Origin: Solirubrobacteraceae bacterium
GTDB lineage: Bacteria > Actinomycetota > Thermoleophilia > Solirubrobacterales > Solirubrobacteraceae
Length of the DNA stretch: 60,408 nucleotides
Assembly: GCA_024711025.1 (NCBI GenBank)
Contig: JANJTP010000030.1
Span: forward strand, 1-60,408
Direction: 5' to 3'
Below the pieces are notes generated by a model that ran no database searches, was not told the DNA's origin, and was given only the letters and a program-made list of their open reading frames with translations. Positions within the stretch are counted from its first letter, which is position 1. Each line of letters starts with the position of its first letter. Position numbers and translations under genes: made by a program. This document shows positions 55,418 through 60,408 of the stretch, one piece after another.

Positions 55418-55726
55418 CTAGCTGGACTTCTTGGGTGGGCAACCCGCCCGGCCGGCTGTCCTGGCTGGGCGGGCGTACGGGCTTCTGCCAACCCCCGCCG
55501 CCCTTGCGGAAGGGCTGGTCGGTGCGAGGCGGCCGCGGCGGGGGGTTAAGCGCCGTTTGTCAGCCATGGTTGGGCTTGGGAGTCGGCTTCGGCGCGGGCG
55601 GCAGGCCGGCCGGGCGGCTGTCTGCCTTGGGCGGGCGACGGCCTTCTGCCAGCCGCCTTCCTCCAAGCGGTCGGCCTCGGGGTAGCGGTCGACGGGAACT
55701 TCGCGCAGGCGGTGGTCGTCGGACAT
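55418..55726 (-). pseudogene. Pro-rich small gene with internal duplication, frame disrupted
   Basis: ATG 55726 has GAGG six bases upstream and reads MSDDHRLREVPVDRYPEADR. After EEGGWQKAVARP the natural-looking frame shifts to KADSRPAGLPPAPKPTPKP and meets a TGA. The same frame then continues with GGWQKPVRPPSQDSRPGGLP, a copy of the first block. Taken without a shift, the ORF is a 102-aa Arg-rich protein, which looks less natural. Together with the downstream DUF6338-like gene it may have formed a two-gene unit. Confidence 0.5.
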
Positions 55727-55777
55727 CGCGGACCTCGCTTTTCGAGGGCAGAAGAGATCATGGAGCGCGTCACGCCG

Positions 55778-56125
55778 TCAGGTGGGACCGGCGACCCGAC
55801 GGCCAGAGAGCATCGCGGCTCGCATGACCGCCGGCGCCGGGAAGGGGCCGGGGCCTGTCTCCGACGTCGCCCGGCGTGCGGCGTCCCGTCTTGGAGCTGC
55901 GACCCCGTCGGGGTCGCCAGCGCTGGGAGCAGCGGGGTGCACGCACACGACGGCCGGGCCGCCCCACGCGTCGACCACTCGGCGCACGGTGTCGATGGTC
56001 GCAGGGGTCTCGCCGCGCTCCCATCGCCCCACGGTGGCGCGCGAGACGCCAAGACGCACTGCGAGTTGAGCCTGGCTGAACCCGGCACCGCGACGCGCCT
56101 GGGCGATGACGGTCCGGGGGAGCAC
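55778..56125 (-). CDS. XRE-family helix-turn-helix regulator
   Basis: 115 aa. Residues 7-60 form a canonical HTH_3: IAQARRGAGFSQAQLAVRLG, VSRATVGRWERGETPATIDT. The C-terminal half is Ala/Pro/Arg-rich and may be disordered or altered. GTG 56125 is divergent from the DUF5677 gene, so it may control that gene or the surrounding accessory block (inference). Confidence 0.82.
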   Translation of the reverse strand: MLPRTVIAQARRGAGFSQAQLAVRLGVSRATVGRWERGETPATIDTVRRVVDAWGGPAVVCVHPAAPSAGDPDGVAAPRRDAARRATSETGPGPFPAPAVMRAAMLSGRRVAGPT

Positions 56126-56211
56126 GAGTCGACTCTACGCCGGTGAGCCGCGCGCCCGCCGCCGGTGATGTGTCACGCGTCGTTGTCCCGCGCCCGCCGT
56201 ATGGTTCCGAC

Positions 56212-57006
56212 ATGGCGAAGCTGGAGCTCACACGAGCTCATGCCCGGCGATGTCGGCGCGACCGTCGCAGCTACCGACGCGCACGTGCGTTGGTGCGGCT
56301 CGTTGAGCGGCGACTACCGATGGAGTTCGACGTCACCGGCGACGCCCAGGCCTGGCCGGCGGTCGGCGTCGCGCTGCTGAGCCGCTCGACGACGACGCTG
56401 CGCAAGGTCTTCGAAGCGCGCGGCGGTGGCCAGACACTCGACTCCGCAACGCTCGGGCGCAGCCTCTACGAGCATGTCGTCCACCTCGCTTGGTTGGCCG
56501 CGGACCCCTCTCCAGCGCGGCTCGGCGAGTGGCGCAAGGCTGACCTCGTCGACCGGCTGAAGGCCGATGCGGAGGCTCGCGCGCTCGGTGAGCCTCTGAT
56601 GGACGACCTGGCGCGGGCGCAGATGCAGGCTCAGGTGGACGCACTGGCCGGCAACAAGCTGGTGCTGGTCAACCTCGCCATCGCCGCCGACAAGCACTGG
56701 GCAGACAAGCTGCCGGCGATGGGACCTCACACGCAGACGCACTCGTTCAAGGGCCTCTACACGTTCCTGTACCGCTACTACAGCAAGACCGCCCACCCCA
56801 CCTTCATGGGGCTCAACCATGTTGTCGAGGACATCACGGCAGTCCGCAAGCGCGTGATTCTGGAAGGCACGCCCGAGGGCCGCGGGCCGTTCGGCCTGTC
56901 CACCGTCGTCTACGCGTTCGGCCTCTACGTCGCCTCGCATTCCCTGGGCTGGCCGGACGCCGACGACGTGAGTGCCGCCTTCGACCGCTACCCCGCCCTG
57001 CCATGA
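56212..57006 (+). CDS. DUF5677 domain protein
   Basis: 264 aa. It has SLYEHVVHLAWLAADPSPAR and the helical core with SFKGLYTFLYRYYSKTAHPT, which fit the DUF5677 family of helical, HEPN-like proteins found near defence genes. No catalytic motif is certain. The frame is open upstream to 56143; ATG 56212 gives a natural basic N-terminus. Its stop overlaps a 35-codon ORF. Confidence 0.75.
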   Translation: MAKLELTRAHARRCRRDRRSYRRARALVRLVERRLPMEFDVTGDAQAWPAVGVALLSRSTTTLRKVFEARGGGQTLDSATLGRSLYEHVVHLAWLAADPSPARLGEWRKADLVDRLKADAEARALGEPLMDDLARAQMQAQVDALAGNKLVLVNLAIAADKHWADKLPAMGPHTQTHSFKGLYTFLYRYYSKTAHPTFMGLNHVVEDITAVRKRVILEGTPEGRGPFGLSTVVYAFGLYVASHSLGWPDADDVSAAFDRYPALP

Positions 57007-57110
57007 GTTCATCCGTTCCGCCCGAGGGCTGGCTGGTGCCCGGGCCACCCCAACAGCCCGAACCCGACGACGTCTTCCTCGGGCTCGATGCCCGGGTCGT
57101 GGAGTGCTGA
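57003..57110 (+). CDS. Possible 35-aa protein coupled to the DUF5677 gene
   Basis: ATG 57003 overlaps the preceding TGA (ATGA). It reads MSSSVPPEGWLVPGPPQQPE and then DDVFLGLDARVVEC before a TGA. The acidic, Pro-rich composition is unlike the noncoding frames around it. It may be a genuine small protein or the head of a decayed gene. Confidence 0.4.
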   Translation: MSSSVPPEGWLVPGPPQQPEPDDVFLGLDARVVEC

Positions 57111-57488
57111 CGCTGGGCGTTCTCGGACCTGCTTGACAGCACGTGCTGGCGTGCTGGCGGAGTTCTTGGCCACTGCCGCCCTCGACCGTACGCGGACCCG
57201 CCGACGCACCCGCGAGCTAAGGAGCCGCCTGGAAGGTTCGAGTTCGTCGAACTTTTCGGTTCGGTCTAGCCGAACTCCCCGCCCACCGCCCCGGCGAGGC
57301 TACTCGTTGCCCCATGCCGGTCCGGCGGACTTGTCGGTGGTTTCCTGCCTTTGGCGGAGCTCGCCGCTGTCGTCTGCCGCTACGACGCGAGTCGAGAACA
57401 CGACGTATGACCGCGGATACAACGGCCGTCTTACCCGCGGTAAGACGCCGCGGCCCGTCGTGGTCAGCGGGCCGGGTACGCTGGCCCT
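57111..57488. other. 378-bp intergenic region with two adjacent palindromes
   Basis: No gene recognised. It includes AGTTCG-T-CGAACT (57241-57253) and GTTCGG-N5-CCGAAC (57259-57275), listed as a finding. A TACGCT about 10 bp before the ATG at 57489 could be a -10 box. Confidence 0.55.
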
Positions 57489-58100
57489 ATGGCCAGCGGC
57501 AGTGCTCGAACGGGTGCCGCGGGCGCCTTCTACACCGCGGCCTTGTTGGCCAGCACGGCTGGGATGCGAGCCTGACGGTCAGCAACGTGCCGCGCACCGA
57601 CATCGTCGCCCAGCACCACGAACACCAGACGCTCATCGCCGTTCAGTGCAAGGTTACGGCCGGGAGCCAGACGTTCCTGCTCAACACGGGGCCGAGCCGG
57701 CCGGGGCGCAACAAGTGGTTCATCCTGGTGGCGCTGCGCGGCGGCGTGCGGGCCGACTTCTTCATCATGCCGCGCAACGTGCCGCCGCGTACGTGTTCGT
57801 CGGCCACCGAGCCTGGCTGGCGGTGCCGGGCAAGACCGGCAAGCCGCATCAGCCCAACTCCATGCGCGAAATCGAACAGCCCGCCGCCAAGTACTCCAGG
57901 GAGCGCTGGGACCTTCTGGTGCACGCGGCCGACACGGTCCCGTGCTGGCTGCCCGATTGGGTCTTCGACTGGCTACGCGCACCGGGGTGCCCGCCGGCCA
58001 TCCCGGCCTCATCAAGCCGACGTACGGCGTGACGAGCGCCGACGACGCCGCGTGGGTGACCACCTGGCTTCCACCGGTCACACCGGCGCCTGTACGCTGA
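57489..58100 (+). pseudogene. PD-(D/E)XK nuclease-like (DUF4365-type) gene with three frameshifts
   Basis: The joined frames give about 203 aa. They read MASGSARTGAAGAFYTAALL, HGWDASLTVSNVPRTDIVAQ, LIAVQCKVTAGSQTFLLN, FILVALRGGVRADFFIMP, AYVFVGHRAWLAVPGKTGKP, LLVHAADTVPCWLPDWVFDW and IKPTYGVTSADDAAWVTTWL, with the stop at 58100. The TDIV ... QCK spacing is the PD-(D/E)XK core. Shifts fall near 57555, 57785 and 58010. It is convergent with the Mrr-like gene. Confidence 0.75.
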
Positions 58101-58189
58101 CGGCCGCCGCGACGCGGGTACGCCGGGAGTCCTCGACTCACACGCGCCGAGCCCCGGCCGCCGACCTTCGGCTGGTGTTCGTTGCCGGT

Positions 58190-60073
58190 CTACAGCCGGT
58201 AGAGGAGATGGGCCGGACCCTGCTGCGGCGTCCAGATGCGTGACGGCCTCGCTCTGGCCTCGGCGGCGCCGTTCTGGTCGTCGGTGACCAGCCGGAACGG
58301 GATGCTCGTGGCGTGGGTGCGCAGTCGCACCCGGGTCTTGCCCGGGACCGGGCTCTGCTCCTTGGTGAAGAACTCCGCTTGCGGCGTCTCAAACTCCGCG
58401 AGCCCGAGGAGCACCTGCTGGCCGAAGATGGGCACCCGTAGCGGGATGCGGCTGGGGTGACCGGCCGAGGCCTTGGTGAGGAAGTGGTCGACGCCGGCGT
58501 GGTCGATGTCCATGACGAGTTCGGTGATGGACACCGTCGCGCGGCCGGTCTTCAGCACGAGCGCCGCGGTGAGGACCTCGTCGAACTCGCCGCGGGTCAT
58601 CTCCTCCGGCACGTCGACTGGGCCGACGTGCTGCTCGATGACCGTGAGCGCCTCGTGCAGCTCGATGGAAAGGCGCAGATGGGTGACCGCCTCGGCGTCC
58701 ACGGCCGCCGTGGCGTCGCCGGCGACGGTCAGGCCACCATCAGGAAGCAGCCCCGGCGCCTCGCAGGCCACCGCCTCGGCCTGCAGGAACGCGAGCTGGA
58801 ACCTGGCCGCGGCCGCGTTGATGGCCGGGTTACGGGCCGGCCGCGTCGACAGCCCGAGGTTCAGATGCACCGCGAGGGTGCCCGGCTCGAAGTCGGCAAA
58901 GAGCGCCAGGCCATCCACGATGGCGCCGAAGGACAGGTGATGGCCAGGCCTAGGCGGGATGGGCCTGACGGCGAACGACCGGCTGAGGGCGTCTTCGCCC
59001 GTGCCCAGCGTCACCGTCATCATCGTCGGCTCGCCTGGCAGCATCCTCGTCGAGGTGTGGTCGAAGCCCTCCGCGGCGATGCTCTCGTACGCCTCCTTGA
59101 CGACCACCGGCGGGTTCTCGACCTGCAGCCAGACGCCGTCGGTCAGCTCGACCTCCTCACCGGCCGCGAGGCCCTCCCGCGCTCGCTCCCGCGCGCGGGC
59201 GCCAGCCTCGTCGTCGGTGAACCCGGCCGTCGCCGCGGCGTTTGCCTCGGGACGAAGGTGCGCCTCGGTCCGCAGCCGTTGTTTGCCGCGCAGTTCCTGG
59301 ATGACCATGAACGGCGGGTTGTCGGTCAGGACGGGGGCGTCGACCGACGCGCCAACCCTGATGACGTACTCGAAGCTCGGGTCGACCGTGTCGGCGAAGT
59401 CCGCCAAAGCGAACGCACGGTCGGCGAGGTCACGGGTCGTCTGCAGCTCCTTGCCGCCCTGAGCCACGGCGCGCAGCACCGCAGGCAGCACGTCGTCGAC
59501 CTTGTCGCCGAAGTACCTCTGTGCGATATCGGCGTTCGCCGCGAGGCGCTCCTGGATGTGCGTCAGACCCCAGTGGCGGACGTCCACGTCGGGATGGCGC
59601 GCAACCAGGCGCTGCTCGAAGTCGCGGCGGCGGCTGGCACTAAGGTTGCGCGGGAAGACGAACACGACCTTCTCCGGGTCATAATTCTTGACCGCGTCGT
59701 CGAGCGACTTCTCGCACTTCGACCACGAGATGGCGTCCGGGTAGTGCTTGACCTGCCAGATCCGAGCGGGCCACCCGCGCCGCGCTGGCACGAGGACGTC
59801 GGCGCCGCCGTCGGGCGCCGAGGGCTTCTCGGCGTCGGGTTCCTCAGCGAAGACTAGGCTCGCGACCAGCTGCTCGAAGCGCTCGTCGCCGAGGTCCGCC
59901 AAATCCCGAGCTGTGACCTCCCGTGGCACGGCTACACGGTAGGCCGGGCGGCGGCGGACCGCGTCGGGGAACAGACCTCCGACGAGATTCAGGGCAGGGA
60001 CAATCCAGTCTGCGTGCTCGGCGCTGAGGCGAACGGCGACCGCCCGCAGGAAGCACGGAACCAGGAGCACCAA
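58190..60073 (-). CDS. Large Mrr-like restriction endonuclease-domain protein
   Basis: 627 aa. Residues about 60-160 are an Mrr-type nuclease domain: DERFEQLVASLVF (Glu67), DGGADVLVP (Asp92), IWQVKHYP (Gln107, Lys109) and VVFVFPRNLSASRRRDFE. The remaining 450 residues are unrecognised, with several beta-rich blocks (LQVENPPVVVKEAYES, TMMTVTLGTGEDALSRSF, HLNLGLSTRPARNPAINAA). Possible starts are TTG 60073, GTG 60070 and GTG 59929; I keep the longest because its N-terminus looks natural. It is intact in an otherwise decayed block, and a role in anti-phage restriction is plausible. Confidence 0.78.
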   Translation of the reverse strand: MVLLVPCFLRAVAVRLSAEHADWIVPALNLVGGLFPDAVRRRPAYRVAVPREVTARDLADLGDERFEQLVASLVFAEEPDAEKPSAPDGGADVLVPARRGWPARIWQVKHYPDAISWSKCEKSLDDAVKNYDPEKVVFVFPRNLSASRRRDFEQRLVARHPDVDVRHWGLTHIQERLAANADIAQRYFGDKVDDVLPAVLRAVAQGGKELQTTRDLADRAFALADFADTVDPSFEYVIRVGASVDAPVLTDNPPFMVIQELRGKQRLRTEAHLRPEANAAATAGFTDDEAGARARERAREGLAAGEEVELTDGVWLQVENPPVVVKEAYESIAAEGFDHTSTRMLPGEPTMMTVTLGTGEDALSRSFAVRPIPPRPGHHLSFGAIVDGLALFADFEPGTLAVHLNLGLSTRPARNPAINAAAARFQLAFLQAEAVACEAPGLLPDGGLTVAGDATAAVDAEAVTHLRLSIELHEALTVIEQHVGPVDVPEEMTRGEFDEVLTAALVLKTGRATVSITELVMDIDHAGVDHFLTKASAGHPSRIPLRVPIFGQQVLLGLAEFETPQAEFFTKEQSPVPGKTRVRLRTHATSIPFRLVTDDQNGAAEARARPSRIWTPQQGPAHLLYRL

Positions 60074-60248
60074 CGCGCCGATGAGGAAGGTTTGATACGC
60101 GCCGACGAAAGCCCACCTTCCGAACGTCTAACGACCGCCAGGAAAGGGCGAAGGCCGCCCAGTCGACGACCTTCGATTCTCACTTTGCGTGAGCAGTTCT
60201 CAGAACGATTCGCAAGTCCGCCGTCAACTTTCACGTCGCTGAAACCCC

Positions 60249-60408
60249 CTACTTAATCTGGTCATACACCTTGAACAGCGGCAGGTACATCGAGATGACG
60301 ATGAACCCGACCATGCCGCCGACGACGACGAGCATCAGGGGCTCGAGGATCGAGGTGAGGGCCTTGACGGAGGCGTCGACCTGGTCCTCGTAGAAGTCGG
60401 CGATCTTG
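60249..60408 (-). CDS. pilC: Type IV pilus platform protein PilC/GspF, C-terminal end (partial)
   Basis: Only the last 52 codons are in the window. KIADFYEDQVDASVKALTS, then LEPLMLVVVGGMVGFIVISM and YLPLFKVYDQIK is the hallmark end of PilC/GspF, the inner-membrane platform that works with the pilus ATPases. It is on the same strand as pilA but 26 kb upstream of it. The start and pilB/pilT would lie beyond the right edge. Confidence 0.93.
   Translation of the reverse strand, partial: KIADFYEDQVDASVKALTSILEPLMLVVVGGMVGFIVISMYLPLFKVYDQIK

Noticed and set aside
57236-57276. LexA/SOS box
   Set aside because: Half-sites have the reverse order (GTTCG...CGAAC) and spacing compared with the actinobacterial CGAAC-N4-GTTCG box.
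53227-58100. Programmed frameshifting or alternative code to explain the broken genes
   Set aside because: Shifts are numerous, in both directions and lack slippery heptamers; housekeeping genes use the standard code.

Overview
The window reads as a chromosomal segment of a very GC-rich actinobacterium, most likely class Thermoleophilia (Solirubrobacterales-like). Reasons: SteA/MctB-type cell-division neighbours, a DUF3866 protein, a shikimate kinase-dehydroquinate synthase fusion, a type IV pilus locus without visible outer-membrane parts, secreted proteins ending in Arg/Lys-rich beta modules, and frequent GTG starts with stop-start overlaps. This taxonomic call is inference from gene content; no 16S is present.

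Layout. 1-6 kb: a partial unknown gene, tRNA-Asn overlapped by an HNH gene, dnaG, dgt, recO, glutaredoxin and fpg. 6-19.3 kb: a long minus-strand run, in transcription order tlyA, nadK, recN, steA, a mctB-like gene, a MraY-like membrane transferase, pyrG, an M20 peptidase, DUF3866, Nudix, xerD and a broken phosphopentomutase, with msrB on the other strand. 19.3-19.65 kb: an unusual intergenic region with two perfect CRP-type palindromes and an intrinsic terminator that serves no visible gene. 19.6-28.5 kb: dxs, a prenyl synthase, xseB, nusB, efp, a M24 peptidase, aroQ, aroKB and aroC. 28.5-33.8 kb: type IV pilus genes pilA, pilD, a pilM-pilN fusion, pilO and a PilP-like gene, with tandem-repeat arrays upstream of pilMN.

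33.9-52.8 kb is mixed: a PKD-repeat secreted protein, gluQ, RNase D, a patatin, a shortened MFS gene, two CrcB fluoride channels overlapping a triple-DUF190 gene, a polysaccharide deacetylase, a toxin-antitoxin pair, icd, an Aer-like soluble sensor, an SQR-like flavoprotein and a methyltransferase.

52.8-60.2 kb is an accessory, defence-flavoured stretch: an Abi_C protein, an XRE regulator, a DUF5677 protein and a 627-aa Mrr-like nuclease, mixed with at least four genes broken by frameshifts (DUF429, DUF6338-like, a Pro-rich gene and a PD-(D/E)XK protein). The window ends in the 3' end of pilC, on the same strand as pilA but 26 kb away, so the pilus locus is split. Start codons were chosen from overlaps, family N-termini and Shine-Dalgarno matches. 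No database search was run, so family names rest on motif recognition.
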